Shown: one piece after another, positions 16,429 to 24,844 of the stretch
Position numbering within the stretch: position 1 is the stretch's first letter
Layout: every line of letters starts with the position of its first letter
DNA from: Brevibacillus sp.
Lineage (GTDB): Bacteria; Bacillota; Bacilli; Brevibacillales; Brevibacillaceae
Assembly: GCA_029240815.1 (NCBI GenBank)
Contig: JARDZO010000071.1
Coordinates: forward strand, 1 to 31,202
Reading direction: 5' to 3'
Length of the DNA stretch: 31,202 nt
Translations under genes and position numbers: made by a program
Notes under the pieces: model-generated
Database searches by the model: none
The model's input: only the letters and a program-made list of their open reading frames with translations
What the model was told of the DNA's origin: nothing

Positions 16429-16451
16429 TAATCTAAGATTATCGAAAGATT
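16429..16451. promoter_or_regulatory. Candidate operator in the symporter/pucR divergent region
   Basis: TAATCTAAGATTA (16429-16441) is a perfect palindrome around one A. A second AAGATT (16446-16451) follows the first (16435-16440) at exactly 11 bp, one helical turn. It lies between the divergent DUF3311 and PucR-family genes, where such a regulator would bind. Assignment is by position only. Confidence 0.45.
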
Positions 16452-16537
16452 CACTCTTTTCCTTTGTTCGATTTACCAGAAAAGCTGTCTACTCTTTGTC
16501 CATTTACGATAAACCGAGAACGAAAAGGGGGCGTCGC

Positions 16538-18187
16538 ATGATCACGGTACGCGAATTAATTGCAGTCGGGGGTTTTGATGAACATGCCGTGCTCGCAGGC
16601 GAAGCTTTTTTGGAAAAGGAACTGCAGGGGGTCACCTCATTTGACTCGCCGGATGGACACAGGTGGCTACGACCTGGAGAATTTGTTTTGACAACCGGTT
16701 TTCCTTTCATCGCCCAAAAGGAACCGAACGAAGCCGGATTGATTCGACTCATCGACTCCTTGTACGAAGCAGGAACACCCGGCCTCTCGATCAAGCTGGG
16801 GCGTTACATCGAATCGCTACCGGACGCCGTCATCGATCACGCCGTCCGAAAGCAAATGCCCATCCTCTCTTTTCCCATGGAAAAAGCCTGGTCGGATGTG
16901 ATCGTCCCTGTCGTTCGATACATTAATGACAAACAGAGAACCGAGCTCGACAAGACCCATTCAATCTACGAGCGGTTTCATCAGCATTTGACGTCAGGTG
17001 CGCCAGTGAGCGAGCTTGCTCGTCTGCTTCAGGAGATTCTTCAGGCACCGGTTTCCATCTCCGCGCCTTCGCTTCGCTGGAAATGGGCTTCCCCGACTGC
17101 ATCTCCCTGTCCCGATCTCGAGTGGATAGAAAAGCAGTGTGGACAGAAGTCTCCCCTTTCCTTGTTAAAACAGCCTCTCGTGCCACTCGAGAATGGCTCG
17201 TATGTCCGTTGGCTCCATCTGGGGCAGCACATACAAGGCGGAATCCTGCTCAAGGAATTGCATCGTGACCTGCATGTATGGGAGAAGGTCGCCATCGAAC
17301 AAAGCGCTGCTCTCCTATCGCTCGAAATGGAACGCCAGCGAACGGTAAGCGAAACGTATCAGCGCTTTCGCAATGACTTTTTGCAATGGCTAGTAAGCGG
17401 ACATGCTGGTCCTGAGGACGTTCTTTCACGCAGGGCAGAAGAAGTTGGGTGGGAAATCCATGATCACTATGTCGCTGTCGCAATCAGCGCCAATGTGAAG
17501 GACCTGACGAGCATGACCTCATGGAAGGAGAATCACAAGCTACTGGAAATAATCAACGGTGCCCTTTCCAAAACCTCGATGAGTATTCTATCCGGGCTCG
17601 ATCGTGACAATCACATTTTGTTGCTCGTCCCTGCTGAGTCCCAAGAGTCTGCTACTGTCGAGGAACGGATTTCCCGGCTGATGAGAGTCCTCTCGTCGTA
17701 CAGGACTTATCCCGTTTCAATTGGTGTCGGACGATGTCATCTCAGTTGGACTGGCCTCCCACATAGCTATCGAGAAGCACAAATCAGCTTGCGTGCCTCT
17801 CTGCAAGCACATCGCTACTCACACTTTGCTCCGGGCAATTCCTCCTTGCATATCCAGCATTATCGCGAGCTTGCTCTCGAACGGATTCTTTTTGCCGAAC
17901 AACCGAGCTCTGAGGCGCAAGTGCTGGCCGAGGAATGTCTGGGTAAAATAACGGAATACGATTCAGAGAAAAACGGACAGCTACTGCAAACGTTACATGT
18001 CTTTCTACAAGCGGACGGAAATCACGTAGATGCTGCCACTCGTCTCTTCGTCCACAAAAATACGATTAAATATCGACTGCAGCTCATTCGCGAGTTGACG
18101 GGACTGCACCCCGAGAATGGACAGGATCAACTGTTATTTCGCATCGCCCTGACTGTACATACAATTGGGCGTCATGCCCGAGTCTGA
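16538..18187 (+). CDS. PucR-family transcriptional regulator
   Basis: Activator-type regulator of 549 aa. The N-terminal PucR domain (TVRELIAVGGFDEHAVLAG through RYINDK, residues ~2-130) senses a metabolite. A central GGDEF-like/CdaR region follows (SGLDRDNHILLLVPAE, VSIGVGRC). The C-terminal HTH_30 is at ~500-545 (HVDAATRLFVHKNTIKYRLQ). The start is the ATG at 16538, with AAAAGGGGG 6 bases upstream. In-frame codons before it have no ribosome site. It is divergent from the symporter-amidohydrolase-carbamoylase operon, which it probably controls. In B. subtilis PucR governs purine/ureide use in nitrogen starvation, so a related nitrogen substrate is plausible here (inference). Confidence 0.92.
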   Translation: MITVRELIAVGGFDEHAVLAGEAFLEKELQGVTSFDSPDGHRWLRPGEFVLTTGFPFIAQKEPNEAGLIRLIDSLYEAGTPGLSIKLGRYIESLPDAVIDHAVRKQMPILSFPMEKAWSDVIVPVVRYINDKQRTELDKTHSIYERFHQHLTSGAPVSELARLLQEILQAPVSISAPSLRWKWASPTASPCPDLEWIEKQCGQKSPLSLLKQPLVPLENGSYVRWLHLGQHIQGGILLKELHRDLHVWEKVAIEQSAALLSLEMERQRTVSETYQRFRNDFLQWLVSGHAGPEDVLSRRAEEVGWEIHDHYVAVAISANVKDLTSMTSWKENHKLLEIINGALSKTSMSILSGLDRDNHILLLVPAESQESATVEERISRLMRVLSSYRTYPVSIGVGRCHLSWTGLPHSYREAQISLRASLQAHRYSHFAPGNSSLHIQHYRELALERILFAEQPSSEAQVLAEECLGKITEYDSEKNGQLLQTLHVFLQADGNHVDAATRLFVHKNTIKYRLQLIRELTGLHPENGQDQLLFRIALTVHTIGRHARV

Positions 18188-18193
18188 TATAAT
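18165..18193 (+). promoter_or_regulatory. Sigma-A promoter inside the 3' end of the PucR gene
   Basis: TTGGGC (18165-18170), 17-base spacer, TATAAT (18188-18193), with an extended -10 TGA in front. The spacer and -35 contain a GGGC-GTCAT-GCCC inverted repeat that could be an operator. It drives the small gene at 18226. Confidence 0.75.
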
Positions 18194-18225
18194 GGGAGCA
18201 CGTAACGAGCAGGAGGAAAGAACGC

Positions 18226-18414
18226 ATGGACGATTGGTTGAACAAACCGGTGAAGACGATCGAACGACCGAAAAAACGTGGCATCGTTGAATATGTAGAT
18301 GAACAGTACATCGTGGTGTACTTTACGGTCCCAAGAAAAGAACGGCTCATTTTCACGAGCAAAGAAGCGTTTTTACACAAAGTGGAATTCATCGAGGAAA
18401 CACCATCGACCTAA
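18226..18414 (+). CDS. Small hypothetical protein (62 aa)
   Basis: Not recognised. Strong ribosome site (AGGAGGAAA, 6 bases before ATG) and a consensus promoter 33 bases upstream. The protein is highly charged. After a basic N-terminus (KPVKTIERPKKR) it alternates beta-strand-forming residues, GIVEYVDEQYIVVYFTV and RLIFTSKEAFLHKVEFIE, suggesting a compact all-beta fold like a small SH3/KOW-type barrel (inference from pattern only). No signal peptide or membrane segment. Confidence 0.72.
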   Translation: MDDWLNKPVKTIERPKKRGIVEYVDEQYIVVYFTVPRKERLIFTSKEAFLHKVEFIEETPST

Positions 18415-18466
18415 ACATAGAAAAAACATCCTTTGGTTTGGTGGTCGATCCAACTCAGGTGAAGGG

Positions 18467-18780
18467 AGGAAAAAGGGGAAAACGCTACAGCGATAGGGAC
18501 ACCGCATGGATGATTCAGTGTCCCAAACGCCTCCGCTTTTTTCCGCTTTTTTCCCCTTTTTCCTTGGCCAGCCTTGGTTTTTCTTCTTGCCTTTTTTGGG
18601 GGGATTTCCAGAGGGTTTCTTTGAGACAACCCTACTGGGACAATGCCTACTACTTTACCGCTTCCCCGTGAATCGTTGTGGTGCGGACAGTTTATACTCC
18701 TGTGCAGGGTGTAGGCTGGAGCGCAGATCGGAATCCTGCTTCTCCCCACCTCTGCTAAGTTGATATACCTAGCTTTTTTA
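18467..18780 (+). ncRNA. Candidate structured RNA or hairpin element in a gene-free stretch
   Basis: The 436 bases between 18415 and 18850 hold no convincing gene. They contain a perfect 16-bp inverted repeat (AGGAAAAAGGGGAAAA at 18467-18482 with its complement at 18549-18564). This encloses a 7-bp hairpin (GGGACAC 18496-18502 with GTGTCCC 18518-18524). A further hairpin follows (CCAGAGGGTT 18608-18617 with AACCCTACTGG 18628-18638, one bulge). CCAGCCT near 18569 can pair with AGGCTGG near 18713. A weak GCTA/TAGC hairpin with six T at 18754-18779 could end a transcript. I do not recognise a known RNA family (not 6S, SRP, RNase P or tmRNA by motif). Confidence 0.35.
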
Positions 18781-18784
18781 TACA

Positions 18785-18834
18785 AGAAAGCCCTTGACTC
18801 ACGATACCGTTCATCGTGGCCAAGGGCTTCTTTA
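18785..18834 (-). terminator. Intrinsic terminator of the ABC-F gene
   Basis: GCCCTTG (18790-18796) pairs with CAAGGGC (18821-18827), and CACGAT (18800-18805) with ATCGTG (18813-18818), forming a long interrupted stem. On the minus strand T-rich sequence follows. It lies ~17 bases after the ABC-F stop. Confidence 0.8.
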
Positions 18835-18850
18835 TGAAGAGCAGGTAGGA

Positions 18851-20464
18851 TTACGCGTAGTGTTCATCGCGAAGACGTTTGATTTCGTCGCTCTCCAAGT
18901 ATTCATCGTAGGTCATCATTTTGTCGATGATACCTTTTGGTGTGAACTCGATGATTCGGTTTGCGATGGTTTGTACGAACTGATGGTCATGAGACACGAA
19001 CAGCAGCGTGCCTTCGAAGTCGATCATTCCGTTGTTTAATGCTGTGATTGATTCCAAATCCAAGTGGTTCGTTGGTTCGTCCATAATGAGTACATTGGCA
19101 CTAGCCAGCATCATTTTGGACAGCATGCAACGAACTTTTTCTCCTCCGGACAAAACGTTCGCTTTTTTCAATGCTTCATCACCAGAGAACAGCATGCGTC
19201 CGAGGAAGCCGCGAATAAAGGTCTCGTCCTGTTCTTTGGAGTATTGGCGGAGCCAGTCAACGAGACTAAGCGTTGTATCGAAGTACTCAGCATTGTCTTT
19301 AGGGAAGTACGCTTGGGAAGTCGTAACGCCCCACTCGAAAGTACCGCTGTCTGGTTGCACTTCACCCATCAAAACTTGGAAGAACGTGGTTTTTGCCAGC
19401 TCGTTTGGTCCAACAAATGCCACCTTATCCCCTTTATTGATCGCAAGGTGCAGCTTTTCAAACAGCTTTTCGCCTTCGACGGTTTTGCTCAAGCCTTCGA
19501 TTTGCAGCAAATTTTTGCCCGCTTCACGCTCTGGCTTGAAGTTGATGAATGGATATTTACGGCTGGACGGACGAATGTCATCCAGTGTAATTTTCTCCAA
19601 CAGTTTTTTACGCGAGGTCGCCTGCTTGGACTTGGAAGCATTGGCAGAGAAACGCGCGATAAACTCTTGCAGTTCCTTCATCTTTTCTTCTTTTTTCTTA
19701 TTCTGATCACGAACCATTTTCAGCGCCAATTGGCTGGACTCGTACCAGAAGTCGTAGTTGCCCACATACATTTGGATCTTACCGAAGTCAATATCGGCGA
19801 TGTGTGTGCACACTTTGTTCAGGAAGTGACGGTCATGGGAAACAACGATTACCGTATTTTCATAATCCGCCAGGAAGTTTTCCAGCCAACGAATGGATTC
19901 GATGTCCAAGTGGTTGGTAGGCTCATCGAGCAAGAGTACGTGTGGATTTCCGAACAGCGCTTGCGCCAAGAGCACGCGTACTTTCTCGGTTCCGGACAAA
20001 TCCTTCATCAGCTTGTCGTGCAGATCTGTCGTGATGCCCAGACCGATCAACAGGCTCGCAGCATCTGCCTCAGCCATCCAGCCGTTCAGTTCCTCGAACT
20101 CCCCTTCCAGCTGGGAAGCACGGTTTCCATCAGCTTCGGAGAAATCTTCTTTCATGTAGAGAGCTGTTTTCTCTTCCATGATTTCATAGAGCCGTTTGTG
20201 ACCCATGATAACGGTCTTCAATACTTCGAACTCGTCGAACTCAAAGTGGTTTTGTTTCAATACCGCAATCCGCTCGCCTGGTGTCACTGAGACGTTTCCA
20301 CTTGTCGGATCGATCTCTCCGGAGAGAATCTTGACAAACGTGGACTTCCCTGCACCATTCGCACCGATGAGGCCGTAACAGTTACCAGGGGTAAACTTAA
20401 TGGATACATCTTCAAACAGTGCGCGTTTGCCGTAGCGCAGCGTCACGTTCTGAGTGCTTATCAT
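18851..20464 (-). CDS. ABC-F family ATPase (YkpA/YbiT type)
   Basis: Soluble ABC-F protein with two nucleotide-binding domains and no membrane part, expected to act on ribosomes. First domain: Walker A GANGAGKST, variant signature LSGTEKVR, Walker B VLLLDEPTNHLD. A charged linker (NKKKEEKMKELQEFIARFSA) follows. The second domain has signature LSGGEKVR and LIMDEPTNHLD, but its Walker A is degenerate (GPNELAKTT instead of GxxGxGKS/T), as also seen in B. subtilis YkpA, which it resembles along its whole length. The start is the ATG at 20464 (MISTQNVTLRYG). The 11 codons before it are not conserved in type. 537 aa. Monocistronic, with its own promoter and terminator. This group is housekeeping rather than a known antibiotic-resistance type. 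Confidence 0.94.
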   Translation of the reverse strand: MISTQNVTLRYGKRALFEDVSIKFTPGNCYGLIGANGAGKSTFVKILSGEIDPTSGNVSVTPGERIAVLKQNHFEFDEFEVLKTVIMGHKRLYEIMEEKTALYMKEDFSEADGNRASQLEGEFEELNGWMAEADAASLLIGLGITTDLHDKLMKDLSGTEKVRVLLAQALFGNPHVLLLDEPTNHLDIESIRWLENFLADYENTVIVVSHDRHFLNKVCTHIADIDFGKIQMYVGNYDFWYESSQLALKMVRDQNKKKEEKMKELQEFIARFSANASKSKQATSRKKLLEKITLDDIRPSSRKYPFINFKPEREAGKNLLQIEGLSKTVEGEKLFEKLHLAINKGDKVAFVGPNELAKTTFFQVLMGEVQPDSGTFEWGVTTSQAYFPKDNAEYFDTTLSLVDWLRQYSKEQDETFIRGFLGRMLFSGDEALKKANVLSGGEKVRCMLSKMMLASANVLIMDEPTNHLDLESITALNNGMIDFEGTLLFVSHDHQFVQTIANRIIEFTPKGIIDKMMTYDEYLESDEIKRLRDEHYA

Positions 20465-20495
20465 CGTCGCAATACCTGCCTTTTTTGAATCGTTC

Positions 20496-20523
20496 AAACA
20501 CTTATCTTAAAACACTTATCTTA
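20496..20523. repeat. Perfect 14-bp tandem repeat in the ABC-F promoter region
   Basis: AAACACTTATCTTA occurs twice in direct succession (20496-20509, 20510-20523). On the minus strand each copy starts with TAAGAT, so the distal copy supplies the -10 box and the proximal copy falls in the initially transcribed region. Confidence 0.8.
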
Positions 20524-20546
20524 TCAGAGATGGCCTCATAATGCAA
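20518..20546 (-). promoter_or_regulatory. Sigma-A promoter of the ABC-F gene
   Basis: Minus strand TTGCAT (20541-20546), 17-base spacer ending in TGA, TAAGAT (20518-20523). A short leader (~45 bases) leads to the ATG at 20464, with no room for a long attenuator of the kind found before resistance ABC-F genes. Confidence 0.65.
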
Positions 20547-20638
20547 AAATCTAAGCCGCTTTTATCAATAGAAGAAAGGAAGTCTGGGAAAGCTAGCACA
20601 GAACTTCCATTTCAGCATGTAAGAAAGAGGTAGGGAGT

Positions 20639-20755
20639 ATGTCCAAGAAAAACGGCGTAAAAAATGAAATGGGCAACAAGGAGAATCCTTCCCAGACCCG
20701 CTCTTCCACGACAGTCGGAAAAGAAGAAACACGTTCCAAACAACGCGGCGAGTAA
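20639..20755 (+). CDS. Short hydrophilic ORF (38 aa), possibly a small spore-type protein
   Basis: An ATG at 20639 with a purine-rich ribosome site (AGAGGTAGGGAG) opens a 38-codon frame ending in TAA. The product is rich in Lys, Asn, Ser, Thr, Glu and Arg (starts MSKKNGVKNEMGNKENPSQT, ends KQRGE), without Cys, Trp or hydrophobic stretches. This composition is like the minor small acid-soluble proteins of Bacillus spores, but no family match is certain. A strong hairpin follows 20 bases later. It lies in the 353-base gap between the ABC-F and cysA genes. Confidence 0.45.
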   Translation: MSKKNGVKNEMGNKENPSQTRSSTTVGKEETRSKQRGE

Positions 20756-20775
20756 TGCCGTATCGGACACAAGAA

Positions 20776-20806
20776 GAACCGGATTGCCAAAAAAGCAGTC
20801 CGGTTC
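20776..20806. terminator. Hairpin between the short ORF and cysA
   Basis: GAACCGGATTGC pairs with GCAGTCCGGTTC (one mismatch) around an A-rich loop. It lies between the convergent short ORF and the end of the sulfate operon. The flanking T-run is weak on both strands, so it may be an imperfect bidirectional terminator. Confidence 0.55.
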
Positions 20807-20817
20807 CTTCCATTTCA

Positions 20818-21930
20818 TTACATACTGACTCGCAGCGGAACTAGCAAGGGAGCCGGGGTAACCGCAGGCTGCGACTCCACATAGAAGGACACATTGTGCA
20901 GCGTAACGTATATCGTTCTGCTCTCTTCTAGCTGCAGTTCCAAAAAGCGTTGGCGTGTCAGCTCAGCCTCAAACACTTCATCGGTATCCAGCCTCTTTAG
21001 ATCTAGACGCACAATCGGACCGAGCAACGAGATATGCCTGATTTGCGCTTGCACAGACTGGCCCGATTGAGGGATCAGTGAGATTTCGACATCATGCGGT
21101 CTCATGTATCCGATCGTAGGATACTCTCCCGCTTTTTGCCCCCACTGCGTGTCATATTCTGCTTCACCCAGCTGTACCTTCCCATCGCGAATTCTTCCGT
21201 GAAACAAGTTCACACGTCCAAGAAAGCTGTAGACAAACGGATTGGCGGGACGGTTATAAATCTCTTCAGGAGAGCCTACCTGTTCGACTCTGCCTTCGTT
21301 CATGACCACTACCTGATCCGCCAGTTCCATCGCTTCCTCCTGATCGTGCGTGACGAACAAAATAGTCAAGCCGAGCTTGCCATGCAAATGGCGCAGCCAC
21401 CGCCTCAGCTCCTGTCTGACCTTTGTGTCCAGCGCGCCAAACGGTTCGTCCAGCAGCAAAAACTTGGGCTCTACCGCGAGTGCACGTGCCAAGGCAACGC
21501 GTTGACGTTGACCGCCAGACAACTGGGAAGGATAACGATGTGCCAGTCCTTCGAGCTGCACCAGCTTCAAAAGAGAATGCACCCGTTCGTGAATTTCCTG
21601 CTTGCTCGGACGGGTCTTGCGTGAGCGTACCGTCAAACCAAAAGCAATGTTGTCAAAGATATTCATGTGCCGAAACAAAGCATAGTGCTGGAACACAAAA
21701 CCAACGCGCCGCTCCCGCACGTCGCGATCGGTATTGTCTTCCCCATTAAATAGAATACTCCCCTGCTCTGGCTGCTCAAGACCGGCAATCAATCGCAGCA
21801 AGGTCGTTTTCCCAGAACCGGACGGGCCCAGCAAAGCTACCAGCTCACCCTCGGGTATTTGCAGGCTGACGTCACTCAACGCCGTAAAGTTTTTGTACGA
21901 TTTGGTAATGTTTACGACCTCGATGCTCAT
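20818..21930 (-). CDS. cysA: Sulfate ABC transporter ATP-binding protein CysA
   Basis: ATPase of the sulfate/thiosulfate importer. Walker [10 protein letters not shown] at residues 35-43, Q-loop FVFQHYALF, signature LSGGQRQR, Walker [13 protein letters not shown] and His-loop FVTHDQEE. After ~residue 235 ([14 protein letters not shown]) comes a TOBE-like regulatory domain. [10 protein letters not shown] is the CysA hallmark there. 370 aa is the expected length. The start overlaps the cysW stop by four bases (ATGA). Last gene of the sbp-cysT-cysW-cysA operon. Confidence 0.95.
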   Translation of the reverse strand: MSIEVVNITKSYKNFTALSDVSLQIPEGELVALLGPSGSGKTTLLRLIAGLEQPEQGSILFNGEDNTDRDVRERRVGFVFQHYALFRHMNIFDNIAFGLTVRSRKTRPSKQEIHERVHSLLKLVQLEGLAHRYPSQLSGGQRQRVALARALAVEPKFLLLDEPFGALDTKVRQELRRWLRHLHGKLGLTILFVTHDQEEAMELADQVVVMNEGRVEQVGSPEEIYNRPANPFVYSFLGRVNLFHGRIRDGKVQLGEAEYDTQWGQKAGEYPTIGYMRPHDVEISLIPQSGQSVQAQIRHISLLGPIVRLDLKRLDTDEVFEAELTRQRFLELQLEESRTIYVTLHNVSFYVESQPAVTPAPLLVPLRVSM

Positions 21931-22796
21931 ACGGCTCTCTCTCCTGATCCCTCGTAGTGGTGTTGCTCTTCATCCACGCTGTGCGGTCTCTCCGTTTTCC
22001 ATTCAATCAAGCTTTTGACGATTAACGTGACGAGCGCCAGTACAGCGAGGAGTGTGGCCACGGCAAAAGCTGCTGCAAACTGGTATTCGTTATACAAGAT
22101 TTCCACATGCAGCGGCAGCGTGTTGGTCATGCCCCGGATGTGACCGGAGACGACAGATACCGCCCCAAACTCGCCCATCGCTCGTGCGTTACACAAAATA
22201 ACGCCGTACAGCAGTCCCCATTTCACATTGGGCAGCGTCACACGGAGGAACGTTTTCCAGCCGCTTGCGCCCAGAGATACAGCCGCCTCTTCCTCGTCTT
22301 TTCCTTGCGCTTCCATGATCGGAATCAATTCTCGGGCAACGAAAGGAAAAGTGACGAAGGTCGTCGCCAGCACAATGCCTGGAACGGCGAAAATGATTTT
22401 GATGTCGGTTGCCGCAAGCCAAGGTCCCAAGATCCCCTGACTCCCGAACAGCAGGACGAAAATGAGTCCGGCGATGACGGGCGATACAGCAAAGGGAAGA
22501 TCAATAAGCGTCAGCAACACATTTTTACCACGGAAGGAAAATTTGGCGATGGCCCAGGCTGCGGCAATCCCAAACGTTACATTAAGAGGCACGCTGATCG
22601 CGGCCACGAACAAGGTCAGTTTCACAGCAGACAACGTCTCAGGCTCTGCGATGGAAGCGGCGAAAACGTGCGCTCCCTGCTTGAATGCTTCCGTAAAGAC
22701 AGCGATGAGCGGCAAGATCAGAAACAGCGCGAGAAATAACAGAGCAAGGCTGATTAGCAACCAGCGAACATAGCGCGGCTCGGTCAAATGCTTCAC
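21927..22796 (-). CDS. cysW: Sulfate ABC transporter permease CysW
   Basis: Second membrane subunit of the sulfate importer, with about six transmembrane segments. The cytoplasmic EAA loop, which docks on CysA, reads [35 protein letters not shown] is typical of CysW. I choose the GTG at 22796: AGGAGG lies 8 bases upstream, whereas the GTG at 22805 overlaps that ribosome site. The product is then 289 aa. It starts 12 bases after cysT and overlaps cysA by four bases. Confidence 0.95.
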   Translation of the reverse strand: MKHLTEPRYVRWLLISLALLFLALFLILPLIAVFTEAFKQGAHVFAASIAEPETLSAVKLTLFVAAISVPLNVTFGIAAAWAIAKFSFRGKNVLLTLIDLPFAVSPVIAGLIFVLLFGSQGILGPWLAATDIKIIFAVPGIVLATTFVTFPFVARELIPIMEAQGKDEEEAAVSLGASGWKTFLRVTLPNVKWGLLYGVILCNARAMGEFGAVSVVSGHIRGMTNTLPLHVEILYNEYQFAAAFAVATLLAVLALVTLIVKSLIEWKTERPHSVDEEQHHYEGSGERAV

Positions 22797-22808
22797 GCGT
22801 GGCACCTC

Positions 22809-23645
22809 CTATCGTGCGGCATCAAATTTGTTGATCCTCCATTGCAAGTAGTTGATGATGAGCAACATCACGAAGGAAGCCACCAGCATGACCGTAGCGA
22901 TTGCAGTTGCTCCTGCGTAATCAAATTGCTCCAGCTTCGTCATGATTAACAGTGGGACAATTTCCGTTTTTAGCGGCATGTTCCCCGATATGAACACGAC
23001 AGAGCCGTACTCACCAAGCGCACGAGCAAACGCGAGCGCAAATCCAGTGATAATCGCGGGCAGCAAATGAGGCAAAATGACGCGAAAGAAGGTATTCCAC
23101 CGCGTCGCCCCCAGCGTAGCAGCCGCCTCCTCCATTTGGAGATCCCAGTCTTGTAAGACAGGCTGTACCGTACGAACCACAAACGGTAGACCAATGAACG
23201 TCAGAGCGACCCAGATGCCTAACGGGGTATACGCGACCTTGATCCCCCACTCCGCCAAATACTGTCCGAGCCATCCATTCTCGGCATAGATCGAGGTAAG
23301 GGCAATCCCTCCGACAGCCGTTGGCAAGGCAAACGGGAGATCTACGATTCCATCAATGATGCGCTTCCCGAAAAACTGGTAGCGGGCCAACACCCACGCC
23401 ACCAACACTCCAAATACCGCGTTGACGCAGGCAGCAAAGAATGAGGACAAGATGCTAACGCGGATCGAAGCGAGTACCCTGGTATCGAGGATCGTCCCGA
23501 TGAACTGTTCCCAGCTCATCGTCGATGCCTTTAAAAACAAGACAGACAGAGGGATGAGCACTAGCAGACTGAGGTAAATGATCGTGTAGCCCATGGTCAT
23601 GCCAAAGCCTGGCAAAAACCCTCTGTTGCGCAATGATTTTCTCAT
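22809..23645 (-). CDS. cysT: Sulfate ABC transporter permease CysT (CysU)
   Basis: First membrane subunit of the sulfate importer, 278 aa, about six transmembrane segments. EAA loop EAAATLGATRWNTFFRVILP. GEYGSVVFISGNMP and the DLPFALPTAVGGIAL stretch are typical of CysT. ATG start with GAGGAG upstream. It follows sbp by 30 bases. Confidence 0.95.
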   Translation of the reverse strand: MRKSLRNRGFLPGFGMTMGYTIIYLSLLVLIPLSVLFLKASTMSWEQFIGTILDTRVLASIRVSILSSFFAACVNAVFGVLVAWVLARYQFFGKRIIDGIVDLPFALPTAVGGIALTSIYAENGWLGQYLAEWGIKVAYTPLGIWVALTFIGLPFVVRTVQPVLQDWDLQMEEAAATLGATRWNTFFRVILPHLLPAIITGFALAFARALGEYGSVVFISGNMPLKTEIVPLLIMTKLEQFDYAGATAIATVMLVASFVMLLIINYLQWRINKFDAAR

Positions 23646-23675
23646 GGAGATAACTCCTCTGATGGTTAAGAGTGG

Positions 23676-24737
23676 TTATGGCTTGTAGATCTGGTCAAAG
23701 ATACCTTGATCGGAGAAATGGTCTTTTTGAGCTTTTGTCCATCCACCAAACCATTCGTCAATCGTATACAGCTTGATCTCAGGGAACGCTGGTGTATGGG
23801 CTTTGAGCACTTCTTCGTTACGTGGACGGTAGGAATGTTTGGCTGCCAGCTCTTGCCCTTTTTTGCTGTACAAGAACTGCAGGTAGGCATCGGCAACTTC
23901 TCTTGTCTTATGCTTATCTGCATATTTGTCTACGATGGTAACTGGCGGCTCTGCCAGGATGCTGAGCGACGGGTTCACGATTTCAAACTTGTCTTTGCCC
24001 AGCTCATTGACCGCGAGATAGGCTTCGTTTTCCCACGCGATCAGCACATCCCCAATCCCACGCTCGACAAAGGTCGTGGTCGAACCTCGCGCGCCGGAGT
24101 CAAGAACAGGTACATTTTTAAACAGATTGGTCACGAACTCCTTGGCTTTTGCTTCGTCATGATTGTTCTTTTCCAGGGCGTATCCCCACGCAGCCAAGTA
24201 ATTCCAACGCGCACCGCCAGATGTTTTCGGATTCGGGGTAATGACAGAAATACCAGGCTTGATCAAATCGTCCCAATCTTTAATCTGCTTTGGATTTCCT
24301 TTACGCACAAGAAAGACGATCGTGGAGGTGTACGGTGAGCTATTGTCCGGCCGTTTCTTTTGCCAATCGGCGGGAATCAAGCCGCGCTCTGCAATCGCAT
24401 CGATATCGTACGCCAACGCGAGTGTCACCACATCTGCTTCCAAGCCGTCAATCACAGAACGAGATTGCTTACCTGACCCGCCGTGGGATTGCTTGATCGT
24501 AACGGTCTGCCCGGTTTTCTGCTTCCATTCCGCGGCAAATTCATTGTTCACATCCTGGTAAAACTCGCGGGTAGGGTCGTAGGAAACATTCAATAACTCA
24601 ACAGCGGGTGGAGCGCCTGCTTCCGTTGATTTGCTCTCTCCCCCAGTTGCTGCCGAGCATCCACCGATAGCTGCTGCTAATGCGATGAACCCGACTCGTT
24701 TCCATAACGCTTGGATGGTGTTTGTCGTCTTGCTCAT
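23676..24737 (-). CDS. sbp: Sulfate-binding lipoprotein Sbp
   Basis: Extracytoplasmic solute receptor for sulfate. The signal peptide ends in a lipobox (AAAIGGC), with Cys27 as the lipidated residue, as expected for a Gram-positive binding protein. The mature part has the Sbp/CysP signatures [37 protein letters not shown] and [19 protein letters not shown]. 353 aa. The GGAG ribosome site is rather far (about 13 bases) from the ATG. First gene of the sulfate operon, behind a near-perfect promoter, so sulfur-dependent control (CymR-type) probably acts by repression (inference). Confidence 0.95.
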   Translation of the reverse strand: MSKTTNTIQALWKRVGFIALAAAIGGCSAATGGESKSTEAGAPPAVELLNVSYDPTREFYQDVNNEFAAEWKQKTGQTVTIKQSHGGSGKQSRSVIDGLEADVVTLALAYDIDAIAERGLIPADWQKKRPDNSSPYTSTIVFLVRKGNPKQIKDWDDLIKPGISVITPNPKTSGGARWNYLAAWGYALEKNNHDEAKAKEFVTNLFKNVPVLDSGARGSTTTFVERGIGDVLIAWENEAYLAVNELGKDKFEIVNPSLSILAEPPVTIVDKYADKHKTREVADAYLQFLYSKKGQELAAKHSYRPRNEEVLKAHTPAFPEIKLYTIDEWFGGWTKAQKDHFSDQGIFDQIYKP

Positions 24738-24797
24738 GTAAAGTTCTTCACTCCTTTTAATCCTTACTTATTTAATCGGATTACTTTGTTATTAAGA

Positions 24798-24825
24798 ATT
24801 ATACCTTCCTTTTCCTTCCTGTCAA
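24798..24825 (-). promoter_or_regulatory. Consensus sigma-A promoter of the sulfate operon
   Basis: Minus strand TTGACA (24820-24825), 16-base spacer, TATAAT (24798-24803): both boxes are perfect. A-T-rich sequence just downstream (24740-24797) contains two GATTAAA repeats and is a reasonable place for a repressor site. No SAM or T-box leader fits in the short leader. Confidence 0.85.
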
Positions 24826-24844
24826 CGATATTCCATCTACACTA

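Noticed and set aside
18411..18785. 124-codon minus-strand frame across the gene-free stretch
   Set aside because: Runs of Lys/Arg come from the polypyrimidine tract, the frame spans inverted repeats and a hairpin, and no convincing start signal exists.
19064..20290. 408-codon open frame on the plus strand opposite the ABC-F gene
   Set aside because: It is antisense to a well-conserved ATPase, has no ribosome site or recognisable domain, and its composition is what the opposite codons dictate.
18851..20464. ABC-F gene as an antibiotic-resistance determinant
   Set aside because: Its sequence follows the housekeeping YkpA/YbiT type, with no long regulatory leader or resistance-type linker.
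20565..20818. Three minus-strand frames of 65-82 codons between cysA and the ABC-F gene
   Set aside because: They oppose the better supported 38-codon ORF, overlap each other and the hairpin, and lack ribosome sites.
24738..24797. SAM or T-box riboswitch before the sulfate operon
   Set aside because: The leader from the consensus promoter to sbp is only about 55 bases, too short for either, and no such motifs are seen.
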